The notes beneath the pieces were generated by a model. The model worked only from the letters and a program-made list of their open reading frames with translations, did no database searches and was not told where the DNA came from. Below are positions 11,551-23,182 of a stretch of 60,000 nt of DNA, in pieces (the stretch's first letter is position 1; the number at the start of each line of letters is the position of its first letter). Source of the DNA: Cryptomeria japonica (taxonomy: Eukaryota > Streptophyta > Pinopsida > Cupressales > Cupressaceae); assembly GCF_030272615.1 (NCBI RefSeq), contig NC_081414.1, positions 525,515,637 to 525,575,636 on the forward strand, given 5' to 3'. The position numbers and the translations under genes are program-made.

Positions 11551-12387
11551 GCAAAATTGACGGTGGCTAAAAAGTTAAAGAAAGATGTCCCAGTGTGAAG
11601 ACAAGGGTGTGGTATGCCCCCTCAAGAATTTAATTGAAAAATTAAAAAAAAATTGGGAAAATTCTTGAAAAAGAAGAAAACAAGAGGAGAAGGGGGAGAA
11701 AGATGATGAAAAAGAAAAGAGCATGAATAAATGAAAGAGGCGAGAAGGAGCAGAGAATGTGGGACAAAAGGGCGAGAGAAGGGTTCATATAAGCCACTTG
11801 GGGCCCATGGAGGGGTCATTGTCACACACATATTCATCGAACCCATAGCAATTAGATTAAAGGAGAGCCATACCAAGGATTCCATAATACAAGCACCGTG
11901 TTGAGAGGGTATGGAGGTACTAGAGGCCACTGGTGTGCAGACCATCGATATGTACCCCTATCCTAACTCAATGATTTGGTAGAATAGAATTAGATATAGG
12001 TAATTGATGAGGGTAAAAGGGGTTGGGGTATAGACATTGATTGCCAAATCGACATCTACACTCAGGGATCAACGTCTGCAAAGACGATCCCCTCAAGTGC
12101 AAGCGTGGAAATGCTTGCGTAGATATTGATCTAGTGATCAACGTTTGTGTGGCTAGGCAAAGGGGGATAATATTTGGACTATGAAACATCATCCATGTTC
12201 TGTGGAATGACGTAGGAAATGCATGTTTGGCATCTCTATTAGGGAAACATCATCTCCGCCTAGGGTGGGAAAAATGAAGAAAAGAAAAGGAACAAGGGAT
12301 CAAGGGGCCTCAATGAGTTGCTCTAAAGCTTGGGATGGGATAAAATGTTAGAGGAAAAGGCTAATGAAAGGGGTTGAATGGTTGCAG
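11551..12387. other. Element B interior: presumed promoter, exon 1 and intron region of PMD copy 2
   Basis: No exon could be called with confidence. A TATA-like 'tcatataag' lies near 11793. By analogy with copies 1 and 3 the first exon and donor should lie in this region, but mutation hides them. The intron's 3' end is visible as GGTTGCAG at 12380-12387. The 11640-11790 stretch is purine-rich. Confidence 0.4.
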
Positions 12388-13881
12388 GAGGATCCCGTCA
12401 TTTTGGAATCATGGTATCATTGTCCTCCCACCATGGCATTGCGGAATCATTTACATAGTGATGAGAAAGCACTATTATCATGGTGTGGTCTAGAGTTCGT
12501 GTCGCAGTGGCCTCAGATCCGATGTCATGTAACGATGATGACATCATTAGTGGAGCATTGACATAGCAAGACATGTTCCTTCCACTTATTGATGGGTGAG
12601 GTCGACATCACCCTACTTGATGTTTGGCAGATCCTGAAGGTTCCTATCCACATAGTGATCCCTAAGTACAAACTTGAGGGTGGGGAGTGGTACTTACAAA
12701 GTGTGTGTGATACTGATGATCTTCCTATTGACCAAACTCATATGGTCTTAGAGAGAACGATGAAGCGACAAAGTCGTATCCCATGACTCGTATTGTTAAT
12801 TTGTAGTTTGATCAATGGCAGGATGATGCCCGACCTTAGTGGGCATTAAGTTTCTATTGGTTGGTCTTAGTTCCTGTATTATATGCTAAAGGATGGTACC
12901 TGCTTTGCTTGGGGAGCAATGATTCTTGGCTAGTTGTATCATGATATGCATATGTGCATATATCGAGGGTACAAGAACCTCAAGTCAGGTATGACACTTC
13001 TACACATATGGGCATGTGAGCATATAATAGTGTCTCAGCCACTAGGAGTATAGGCTTAAAGGGGATGGTACCCCAATGTAGATAGATACAGGGGGCTCAT
13101 GCATTATACTAGGGTTGGAGCCGTTTGGTTTTGCCATCGCATTTGCAATGAGGTGATGGATTTTACCTGGAAACCTCTCAAGGATTGTGAACAATGGAGT
13201 CGAGACATCTTGGTTTCTCGGGCTCAGACACAGTATTGGTTGTTTGGGCGGACTATACACATTATCGATCAATACCTTCCACAGAGGATTATGCGACAGT
13301 TCGACATCCAATGGGATATAGTTGGTGAGGAGCAGACACACCCCCACATCACATGAGAGATCGCCACCTAGGCCAATGTCGTCGGGCCATTTGAGGTCTG
13401 TCTTAGTTGGTCGTGGGCTATGATAGTGGTATGGGAGGAGCGATCAGAGATTATTTATCTTGGGTGTACTCAAGGCTATGCAGCTTGGTGGGAGGCACAC
13501 AAGATAGTTTAGTTGACTGTGTTGGGAGTCTTTGAGGTAGGCGATGTGGCACCCTCGATTAACGATATGGTCAGAGGAGAAAGGGATGCAACTAGAGAAG
13601 GAGGGACCACTGGGGGAACGAGAAGGATTCAACAAGTTTTGAGGAGAGGTGGTCGAGCATAGCCATGAGGATAGGCACTAATACAAATGTCGACACAGGT
13701 ATAGGGTTTGTAGGATCAGGGAGGGTAGAAGGAGAAGGTACAAGACCTACAGGGAGAGGCTCCATAGGATTAGGTAGTAGAGGTTTAGGTACCAACACAA
13801 GTGCTAGTATAGGGAAGATAGGGACAAGGACAGGTACCGCAAGCCATTTTGGAGTGAGATATTGAGAGGGCTCATGTATGT
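12388..13881 (+). pseudogene. PMD gene copy 2, N-terminal part (exon 2), split by a Gypsy insertion
   Basis: Exon 2 begins GAG at 12388 after a GTTGCAG acceptor, in the same phase and with the same first codon as copies 1 and 3. One frame carries the PMD core: 'MTSLVEH', then 'SKTCSFHLLMGEVDITLLDV', corresponding to copy 3's 'LTALTERW...FHFATREMTVTPEDC'. It continues through 'CFAWGAM', 'WACEHIIVSQPL' and 'PQRIMRQFDIQWDI' (13099-13356) into a Gly/Arg-rich tract (13560-13860). It stays in frame from 12388 to about 13370, but many TGA, TAG and TAA stops interrupt it, so it is more decayed than copy 3. It breaks at 13882, where a Gypsy LTR begins. The coiled-coil remainder resumes at 29512. Confidence 0.78.
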
Positions 13882-15092
13882 CGGTTCCTAATAATGCCCT
13901 AGTAATTTAGACACATGTCCTTAACTTAATGGTTCAATTCTCTGCATCATATAGTTACTAACTCATTAACAAAAACTCATTTGCCTATCAACCCAAGAAT
14001 GTATAGCTTTAAACAGGTCTACACTATATATGCACCAAGAAACTCATGACGAATGCTAAGTGAACTTAAAAATGCCAAGGATAAATTATCAGAAAGCATG
14101 AAATTCTAATGTTATTTTACTGATATCAATCTAATCTACTGCATGTGAAACTTATTTCTGCATACAAAAAATGAACTGACTAGCTAATAACATGTCCCCT
14201 ATTTCACTTGGTTGCAGGAACAAATAGAGAATGGAGTTTCTATAGTTGCAAGACAGTCAACAGAGAAAATTAAACAACGGAAATGAATTCACTTAATACT
14301 ACAATGAGGATGGAAGTCTCCCCAAGTGAACCCCCTTGGATGAGCTTCTAGAAACTTAACCAGATCAAAAAACTATAATATCATTGCTAACACATCATTC
14401 TCTCAACAATAGTGATAACAAATGAAAGCTTTTACTCTTTATTCAAACTGTAAAGCAAAGTACACTTAATCTCATAAAAGATAAAATTGCATTACATGCT
14501 GCATCCTTAAACTGATAGATTTATAATAAATTATATAACTAACTTATTAGTCAACCGATCCACTCCCAACAAACTAGGAGGACAAATTTTATTGAAAATA
14601 AACAAACGGAAAGATGAATCATCTCAAGGCTTAGTCTCTTGCACAAATATAGGACAAAGTTCTCTCAAGATTTCCTCAACCATTTGGCACATGTTTTGAA
14701 ACAAACAACTGTCTCAACTACAACTAGGAGTCTTATTATGGCATCTGTTACTGGCTTGACTGGTTCAGCAATTTCCATTTGATCATGATTACAACTCCAC
14801 AAAATAGCAATAGTGTCCCTCACTGACTTAGTCTCACTTACTAGCTACATACACCAAGGTTAACATGCACAACATATATATGCATAATATTATCTTAAAA
14901 CAACATTCAATCAAGCATTCCCACATTATTAATATAGATTTCTTATATCATTTATAAGGTTGTCTAGCAGATAACAAAGTTCATAAGTCAAACACAAAAA
15001 GGCTTATATCTATCACGACCACAATGTCTGAATCATGAAATGACAGTTCTAAATAAAAGTATTTTATATAAAAAGACCAAAAATGTGACTCA
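13882..15092 (-). mobile_element. 3' LTR of the Gypsy element (left copy)
   Basis: This ~1.2 kb LTR matches 28324-29511 in the same orientation, starting at 'ggttcctaataat.ccctagtaatttagacacatg' and ending 'ccaaaaatgtgactca'. Read on the minus strand the LTR starts TGAGTCACATTTTTGG. At the left end TG has become CG. No target duplication is visible: 13877-13881 is TATGT and 29512-29516 is TTAAT. Confidence 0.9.
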
Positions 15093-15645
15093 TCATTCCC
15101 CCCAACCTAACCAATGCTTGTCCTGAAGCATTATCATGTTCCTCTAAGGTCTCTGATATGAGATTAATGACTTATGTTTCTCATGTGGCTCGAACAAGGG
15201 GATCCCAATAAAAACCTTGAGTTTCTCCTATTTCATGGGAGGAGATGAAGGGGTCACTCTATTAGTTGAGTTAAATTCACCTTTAAAAGAGAATAATCAG
15301 TCAGAAACATAGATAATGGTCAGTTAAGATAAACTAGCAGCAATTGCAGAGCTAATGGCTTCTGCAAGGCAAACAAAAACTAGGATGAACTTACCAATAC
15401 CCCCATCATCTATGTGGACGAGTTTATTATTGCACATTCATCAATCTATTCAAGAGGAGTGGGGCCTGGAAGAAAGAGAAAGAGAAATTGCAGAATGAGA
15501 TAAAAAAGAGGGATAAAGAAATTTTTAAATTAAAAGCTAGTATGGGAGAGGTTATTGAGTTGGTGCCTCAAATTGTTCAACGCAGACCTCCACCCAAGGT
15601 ATATTCTCTGTACTTAAAAGAACTATACCTTTCATACCAACTATT
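15093..15645 (-). pseudogene. Gypsy polypurine tract and pre-LTR coding remnant (left piece)
   Basis: On the minus strand a purine tract (GGTTGGGGGGAATGA, about 15093-15110) directly precedes the LTR start. Upstream of it is a decayed frame containing 'GQALVRLGGND' and 'YWDPLVRA', homologous to the plus-strand piece ending near 23164. The rest (15300-15645) reads better on the plus strand. It has a charged, probably coiled-coil peptide ('EKEKLQNEIKKRDKEIFKLK' at 15473-15532), so this stretch may itself be rearranged. The Copia 5' LTR begins at 15646. Confidence 0.55.
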
Positions 15646-16699
15646 TGTTGGTATTTTGGATATGTTGATATGGTTTTGTCATTGATGTCAACACCTATTA
15701 ACTCTGGCACTTGGAGAATTGACAATGTTCACCGGCAAGCAAGTGACTTATGCACAATCACTAGTATTTGGTTCACTGACAGGATATATTGTTCACCGGC
15801 ACTTGGAATGACATGGAAAACACTTGGTTATGTCAAAGACATCGTTTGGACACCTTGTCTTGGAGATTTGTTCATTGGTATATTCGTGTTTGCATATTTG
15901 TTGTTACTGGCAAATAGGTCCAGGATAAGCACCGGCGGGCTTATCTATTCAGATCAGCACGACACGCTATGGAGATGATTTATTAATGTTGCAAATGCAT
16001 TAAACCCACATGTTGAATCAGATATTGCATCAGTTATTGTTTTACTTGTAAATTGTTTTATTAATATCTTTTGTAAAGCCGACCTATACATTTTGGTCCT
16101 AGGCTTTGGTATATATGTAAGATCTTATTTGATCGAAGGAAAAGGAAGTGAGGAATGTGAATGGAATAAGGTATATGTGAGAATAAGAAGAGCTATACAC
16201 GCAGATATCATTTGAAGGTAGAAGGAAGGTTTTGTGAAGACATATCAGAACTGAACCGGTACTGAATCCAGCATATGAAGATGTTATTTTGAGCAGTTAA
16301 TCATTATTGGAATTAACTATCCAATTATAGTCAGTGTGACTCCTATTTGTGTTTGAGCAGTGAGCGCTAGGTGCTTGGCCTTTCTGCATGTGCAGACCCC
16401 CTACTATATACACATACTATCTGCAGTAGTATCATTTGATTGTGGGTAAGGTTTCCCACTGTGGTTTTTCCCCTTACAGGGTTTCCATGTACAAATACTA
16501 GTGTTATGTGTTGTGGATGTTATTATCTTTCTGTTCCATGCATTAATCTTTACCAGTACTGCAATTAACTGATAAACTATCTATCGACATTAAGTTTGGT
16601 TAAGTTGTTTTTGGCTTGAATTTATTAGACAACTGATTCACCCCACCCCCCCCCCCCCTCCCAACCCCGCCCCCTCTCAGTTGTCTCCAGGACCTAACA
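15646..16699 (+). mobile_element. 5' LTR of the Copia element
   Basis: The 1,054-bp LTR runs from TGTTGG to CCTAACA and is closely matched by the 3' LTR at 21304-22363. In the first ~170 bp I counted roughly ten differences, largely transitions. A C-rich run occurs near 16640-16670. Two small open frames inside (15670-15978 and its 3' counterpart 21199-21621) are LTR sequence, not genes. No TSD is found: the preceding CTATT does not match TTGTC after 22363. Confidence 0.95.
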
Positions 16700-16701
16700 A
16701 T

Positions 16702-16713
16702 TGGTATGAGAGC
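16702..16713 (+). other. Primer binding site (initiator-Met tRNA type), Copia
   Basis: TGGTATGAGAGC lies two bases after the 5' LTR. It matches the usual plant Copia site TGGTATCAGAGC except at one base, and it would prime minus-strand DNA synthesis. Confidence 0.9.
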
Positions 16714-16756
16714 CTAGTCCTCTTTTTGCAGAAGTTTAACAGCTTGAGAAGATCTA

Positions 16757-19700
16757 ATGTCTTCTAACTATTTTAGGAAGGACAGTCCTAAACTTGATGG
16801 AACCAATTATGGAATATGGAAGATCGGGATGGAGACACATCTGAATTGCATTGGAAAGGAAATTTGGGAAGTTACAAAGAATGGCTATATTGCTCCTACT
16901 CTCGGTTAGCCTAATCCACCAACCTTAGGAAAAGATGAGGAAAATGATTGCAAAGCAAGAGAAGCACTTTTGAGTGCATTATCAGATCAACAAATCATGG
17001 GATTATCAGATAGATCTACTGCTAAAGCTATTTGGGACCATTTGGAAACATTGAATGAAGGAGATTCCATAGTCAAAATTGCAAAACTTTAAAGCTTCCG
17101 AGTCAGGTATGAAAATCTGAAAATGGCAGAAGATGAAAGGATTTATGCTTTTATGGAAAGAGTAAATGAAATTATTTTGGGTATTAAATGTTGTGGGGGA
17201 ACCTTAAGAAAAGATGAAATTGTTTCAAAAGTTTTAAGAGGATTTCCACCGGCATACAAAATGAAAGTTACTGCTATAAATGAGTTAAGAACAATGCCTA
17301 ATACATTAGTAACTAGAGACACATTGATTGGAAAAATTTCAGCTTTTGAAATTGAGGAATTCGGTCATGTTGCTACTATAAAGACAAATTTAGCTTTTAA
17401 GGCATCAACATCATCTGCATCATCATCATTTGACAATTCTAATTGGAAAGCCTTTTATGCAAGAGAACTTGAAGAAAGCAAGAGAGAAAATGAAGAACTT
17501 GGAGAACTTGAAGCACTATTTGCAAGGAAAATGCCTAAAGGCCCAATTGGAAGTAAGTATGAAGGTAAAACACCCTCTAAATGTTTTAACTATAATAAGA
17601 TTGGTCATATGGCTTCAAGATGACCTGATAGACATGCAAGATTGAAAGAAGAAGCTAGAAGAACATACAAGCCTAACCCTGAATATGAGAGATACAGATT
17701 TAAGAAGAATAAAGACAAGTCTTGTTATCTTGCTGATGAAGGAGTCACTGATGATTCTGATGAGGATCCAGTAGACAATGGATGGGTCTTTGTCGCTATA
17801 ACAGAAGATCAACTGACACCTACTTTCCAACTGGTAGAGCAGGCTCTGGCAATAAAAAATGAAGTTAAGGATGAATGGATCATTGATTCAGGATGTTCAC
17901 ATCATATGACTAGTGATAAAAGTAAATTCTTGACTTTTCACGAATATAATGGAGGTCTAGTAAGATTTGGAGATGATAAAGCTTGTTTGATCAAAAGAAA
18001 AGGTACTATATCTCTTGATGGTAAGCATAATACTGACAATGTTTACTATGTTGAAGGTTTAAAGCATAATCTTTTGAGTGTTGGTCAATTAGTTGAAAAA
18101 GGATTTTAGTTACAATTCAAGAATGGGAAATGAAAAATTATGAATAGAACTGGTTTGGAAATTGCAACCGGTAATCAAACTAGAGGTAATATCTTTCATT
18201 TGAATAACAATGAAAAGACATGCTTGAATGCACATATTGATGAAAGTTGGCTATGGCATAAGAGACTTTGTCATGTAAATTTTGATTGCATTGTGAAAAT
18301 TAGTACAATTAAAGCAGTTAGAGACTTACCTAAGAATTTTAAACCTCACAATCCGGTATGTAAGGAATGTCAATTTGGAAAACAAGTTAGAGCATCTTTT
18401 AAAAGTATTCCAGAAAAATCCAATAATGCTCTTGACTTAATTCATACTGATTTATGTGGTTCAGCTAGAACTAAAAGCCTACAAGGTGATAGATATGTCA
18501 TGCTAATCATTGATGACTATTCTAGAATGTGCTGGGTTACTTTTCTCAGAGAAAAATCAGAAGCACTTGGGAAATTCAAGCTATTCAAGGCAATGGTAGA
18601 AAATGAAACCGGTAAGAAAATCAAATGTCTGAGATCAGATCAAGGAGGTGAATTTACATCTAAGGAATTTAATACATTCTGTGAAGTAAATGGAATCAGA
18701 AGACAATTATCAGCACCCCGGACACCCTAGCAGAATGGAGTTGTAGAAAGGAAAAATAGAACTATCTTGGATGCAGCTAAAAGTATGTTATCAGAAGCAA
18801 ATCTACCACATGTATATTTGAGAGAGGCAGTAAGCACATCAGTCTACACATTCAACAAAGTTCACATCAAAGGTGAAACTAGTAAGACCCCTCATGAACT
18901 ATGGTTTGGTATTACTACTACTCTTAAATATTTTAGGAAAATTTGAAAGTAAATGCTATATTAGAAAAGATGAGTATATTGGCAAATTTGATCCTAGAAG
19001 TGACGAAGGAATATTTCTTGGTTATTCATCTAAGAGCAAGGCATATAGATGTTTTAACAAGAGATTGCAGAAAATTGTTGAGAGTACAAATGTGAAAATT
19101 GATGACCAGTTTAGAGGAACTTCAAGGTATATAGACTATGAACCAGCAACAGAGATACTGACAAATGAACCTACATTGAACACACTGGTACAAAATGAAG
19201 ATCCAATTACACCGGTATCATCTGAAAATTCCACTGTAACTGAAGAACAGCAACAAACAAAGACACCCCGGTATGTAAGATTGAACCACTCTGAAGATCA
19301 GATAATTGGGAACAAATATCAAGGAGTTATGACAAGAGGAAGACTGGAAAATGAAGAGGTGTGTCTTATTTCTCAAATTGAACTAGCATCAATTAATAGG
19401 CATGTGAAGATAAACATTGGATTAAAGCTATGGAAGAAGAATTAGAACAAATTGAGAAGAATAACACATGGACATTAGTTCCCCGGCCTAAAGACAAAAA
19501 TGTAATTGGAACAAAATGGGTATTCAGAAACAAACTTAATGAAGATGGTAAGGTAATCAGAAATAAAGCAAGACTAGTGTGTAAGGGATATTCACCGAAA
19601 GAAGGAAATGATTACAATGAAACCTTTGCACCGGTAGCTAGAATTGAGACAGTCAGATTATTCTTGGCTTTTGCAACACACAAGAACTACAAAGTATATC

Positions 19701-20912
19701 AAATGGATGTTAAATGTGCATTTCTGAATGGAGATCTTGAAGAAGAAGTTTACATTGAGCAACCTGATGGATTTTCTTTGACAGGTAACAAAGATATGGT
19801 TTGCAAGTTAAGGAAAGCTTTGTATGGGTTGAAGCAAGCTCCAAGAGCTTGGTATGCTAGATTGGATAAATACCTTTTGAAGATTGGTTTTTCTAAAGGT
19901 AATGCTGACAACAACTTATACTATAAAGTGACTAATGATGACATCTTGGTTATAGAAGTTTTTGTTGATGATATAATCTTTGGAGGAGAAGATGGATTAT
20001 GTAAAGACTTTTCTATTGAAATGCAGCAAGAATTTGAAATGTCTATGATTGGAGAGCTAAAATTCTTTTTAGGATTGCAGATTTCACAGATTGATAAAGG
20101 TATATTCTTGAGTCACTCTAAGTACTTTATAGAGTTACTAAAGAAATTTGGGATGGAAAACTCTAAACCGGTAAGCACACCTATGACTATAAATGATAAA
20201 TTATCACTAAGGGATGAATCTACACCTGTTAATCTGACTAGGTACAAATCTATGATAGGAGGTCTATTGTATTTGACACAAACAAGACCCAATATTATGA
20301 ATGCAGTATGTATTGTTTCAAGATTTCAAAGTAATCCTAAAGAAAATCATGAATCAACAGTAAAAAGGATTTTTTGGTACTTACAAGGCACCACAAATCT
20401 TGGCCTATGGTATCTTAGAGATGAAAACTTTGTATTATGTGCATACATAGATGCAAATTGGGCAGGAGATATAGATGAAAGAAAAAGCACCATCGATGGA
20501 GCATTTTTTCTTGGAAGCAGATTAATTTCTTGGTTGAGCAAGAAACAAAGTTGCACATCTTTATCAACAGCTCAATCAGAATATGTTGCAGTAGCAACTA
20601 ACTGTACACAGGTATTATGGCTTAAGAAAATGTTGAAGGACATAAAGGTAAAATGCAAGGAACCTATAACTATCTATTGTGATAATACAACAACAATTGA
20701 TATATCTAAGAATCTGGTACTACATTCTAAAACTAAACATGTCTATATCAAACTGAATTTTCTGAAAGAGAATGTTGAAGCAAAAGAAGTAAAACTGGTT
20801 TATGTGAATACTAAAGAGCAGATTGCAGATATTCACTACGTCTTTGCCTAAGGAGACTTTTGAATATCTTAGAGATCAGCTTGGGGTCATACACCCACTG
20901 GTAGAGACTTAG
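16757..20912 (+). pseudogene. Ty1/Copia Gag-Pol polyprotein, inactivated
   Basis: The ATG at 16757 opens one frame with domains in Copia order. Gag has a knuckle 'CFNYNKIGHMASR' in which the second Cys is Tyr and the last position is a stop. Protease is 'WIIDSGCSHHM' (~17875). Integrase has its HHCC region 'WHKRLCHVNF...CKECQFGKQ', core D at 'IHTDLCG' and 'DQGGEFTS', then 'VVERKN'. Reverse transcriptase has '[20 protein letters not shown]' and 'FVDDIIFGG'. RNase H has 'YIDANWAGD' and 'SEYVA'. The frame is broken by stops near 16910, 17090, 17621, 18106, 18133 and 18728. Compensating frameshifts lie near 18,930 and 19,395, and a 2-base loss near 20,832 lies just before the C-terminus; the natural stop is then TAG at 20910-20912. 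Integrase before RT assigns it to Copia. The 3' half (19430-20851) is still open. Confidence 0.95.
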
Positions 20913-21291
20913 ACAGTTGATGTTTGTCATCAACCGGAAGAACTAACAGAGAAGTATTTTACTTCGGCTTTGATGAGGAGAGCCACTTCTCAAGGGGAGT
21001 AGTTGGTATACTAAATAAGTTGGTATTTTGTATTTGAACCTAGTTTTTGTATTCCTTTGGCATTTGATGTCAAAGAGGGAGAGATTGATATGGAAAAACA
21101 CATGTTACTCAAAGGGGGAGACACTTTATCCCTTGGGGAGAGATTATTATTTTGGGAGAGATTGATTACTCTTTGTACCTGAATTTTGATTTCTGGATAT
21201 GATCTCTTTTGGGAGATTGTTGGTTTTTGGTACTTGGCAATTCTGTTTTGGCACTTTGATGGTTTTTCCATCTTGTGTTTCCATCAATGCC
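20913..21291 (+). other. Copia 3' untranslated spacer with repeated polypurine-like motifs
   Basis: There is no gene here. Several copies of 'tgatgtcaaagagggagag'/'caaagggggaga'-like purine motifs occur before the true polypurine tract. Such spacers are common in plant Copia elements. Confidence 0.7.
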
Positions 21292-21302
21292 AAAGGGGGA
21301 GA
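21292..21302 (+). other. Polypurine tract, Copia
   Basis: AAAGGGGGAGA lies one base before the 3' LTR start TGTTGG. Confidence 0.9.
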
Positions 21303-21303
21303 T

Positions 21304-22363
21304 TGTTGGTATTTTGGATATGTTGATATGGTTTTATCATTGATGTCAACACCTATTAACTCTAGCACTTGGAGAATTGGCAATGTTCAACGGCAAGCAA
21401 GTGACTTATGCACAGTCACCAGTATCTGGTTAACCGACATGATATATTGTTCACCGACACTTGGAATGACATGGAAAACACTTGGTTATGTCGAAGACAT
21501 TGTTTGGACACCTTGTCTTGGAGATTTGTTCATTGGTATATTCATGTTTGCATATTTGTTGTTACCGGCAAATAGGTCCAGGATAAGCACTGACAGGCTT
21601 ATCTATTCCAGATCAGCATGACACGTTATGGAGATGATTTATTAATATTATAAATGCATTAAGCCGACATGTTGAATCAGATATTGCATCGGTTATTGTT
21701 TTACTTGTAAATTGTTTTATTAATATCTTTTGTAAAGCCGACCTATACATTTTGGTCCTAGGCTTTTGTATATATGTAAGATCTTATTTGATCGAAGGAA
21801 AAGGAAGTGATGAATGTGAATGGAATAAGGTATATGCGAGAATAAGCAGAGCTATACACACATACATCATTTGAAGGTAGAAGGAATGTTTTGTGAAGAC
21901 ATATCAAAACTAAACCGGTACTGAATCCAGCATATGAAGATGCTATTTTGAGCAGTACATCATTATTGGATTTAACCATCCAATTGTAGTCAGTGTGACT
22001 CCTATTTGTGTTTGAGCAGTGAGCTCTAGGCGCTTGGCCTTTCTGCATGTGCAGACCCCCTATTGTATACACATACTATCTGCAGTAGTATCATTTGATT
22101 GTGGGTAAGGTTTCCCACCATGGTTTTTCCCCTTACAGGGTTTCCACATACAAATACTGGTGTTATGTGTTGTGGATGTTATTATCTTTCTGTTTCATGC
22201 ATTAATCTTTACTGGTACTGCAATTAACTGATAAACTATCTACCAATATTAAGTTTGGTTTACCGGTATTAAGCATTAAGTTTGGTTAAGTTGTTTTTGG
22301 TTTGAATTTATTAGACAACCGATTCACCCCCCCCCCCCTCTCAGTTGTCTCCAGGACCTAACA
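21304..22363 (+). mobile_element. 3' LTR of the Copia element
   Basis: The 1,060-bp copy of 15646-16699 runs TGTTGG...CCTAACA. The C-run near its end is shorter than in the 5' LTR, and it carries an extra 'taccggtattaag' duplication near 22260. Confidence 0.95.
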
Positions 22364-23182
22364 TTGTCAAGATAATTCTTTGGTTATTGATCTTCTCTTC
22401 TAACTCCTAAGGAATTTCTATGTGCATATTAAACATTTAGTCCTGTTGATAATAATTTGCTTTGTAAGTTATATTTTCACAACTATGTTGTCCCTATTAA
22501 TACCCATTGGAACCCTCTTCTATACATTAGTGATGTTCAGATCAAAGCGTTCATGTCCTATATATAAAATTAGAATAATTGGGAACAACAATTCAGGAAA
22601 TATAGAGACCTGGAGCTAACTACTCCATTGGAATTGAGGGTTGAGACATCTTTTTTCAGATAATGTTTTGTGCCAAAGGAACCGTATTTTCTATGATACC
22701 AAATGCAGGGACACTATTTTGGCATTAAGAGAGAAAGTATATCAAGAATATGAAAATATGGCCAATAAGTTTTGTCTTGAAAAGTGTTTGGGTATCTTGC
22801 TTAGAGGTGGAATGGGTTACCAGATGAATTGAAGTAGCGAGAACTGCACTCCCTCCAAAAATATCATGCAATGTTAAGAAGAGTAGTAAGATACATTCAA
22901 TTGGGTAGATCATTATAGGAAAGATGGATTCCACTTACATTTCATCCTCCACTATTGCTATGGCCTGTTCCAGATTGGAAGGATCTTAAACCACACAACC
23001 AGGAAGTTGAAGACTCCCAATGGAAGGAAATAGAAGAAACTCAAGGTTTATATTGAGATCCACTTGTTCGAGCCATAGGAGAAATAGAAGTCATTGATCT
23101 CAGAACAAAGACTTTAGATTAACATGCTAACGCTTGAGGACAAACATTGGTTAGGTTGGGGGGAATGATGAGTCACATTTTG
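22364..23182 (+). pseudogene. Inverted Gypsy 3'-end fragment (post-pol reading frame, polypurine tract, LTR start)
   Basis: This piece is in plus orientation although the surrounding Gypsy element is minus. It carries a decayed frame with 'REKVYQEYENMANKFCLEKC' (near 22730) and then 'WIPLTFHPPLLLWPVPDWK' and 'DPLVRAIGEIEVIDLRTKTL' (near 22920-23120). It ends in GGTTAGGTTGGGGGGAATGA (polypurine tract) followed by TGAGTCACATTTT, the first ~13 bases of the Gypsy LTR. It then abuts integrase coding sequence on the opposite strand. The last ~130 bp matches 15093-15260 in inverted orientation. The frame lies between pol and the 3' LTR, where Athila elements carry an env-like frame; I see no signal peptide or fusion motif to call it env. 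Confidence 0.62.

Noticed and set aside
15670-15978. 102-codon frame, also found at 21199-21621
   Set aside because: It lies inside the Copia LTRs; its duplication reflects the LTR pair, not a gene family.
19430-20851. Intact host gene of 473 codons
   Set aside because: It is the RT/RNase H half of the Copia polyprotein, in frame with the domains upstream after a frameshift.
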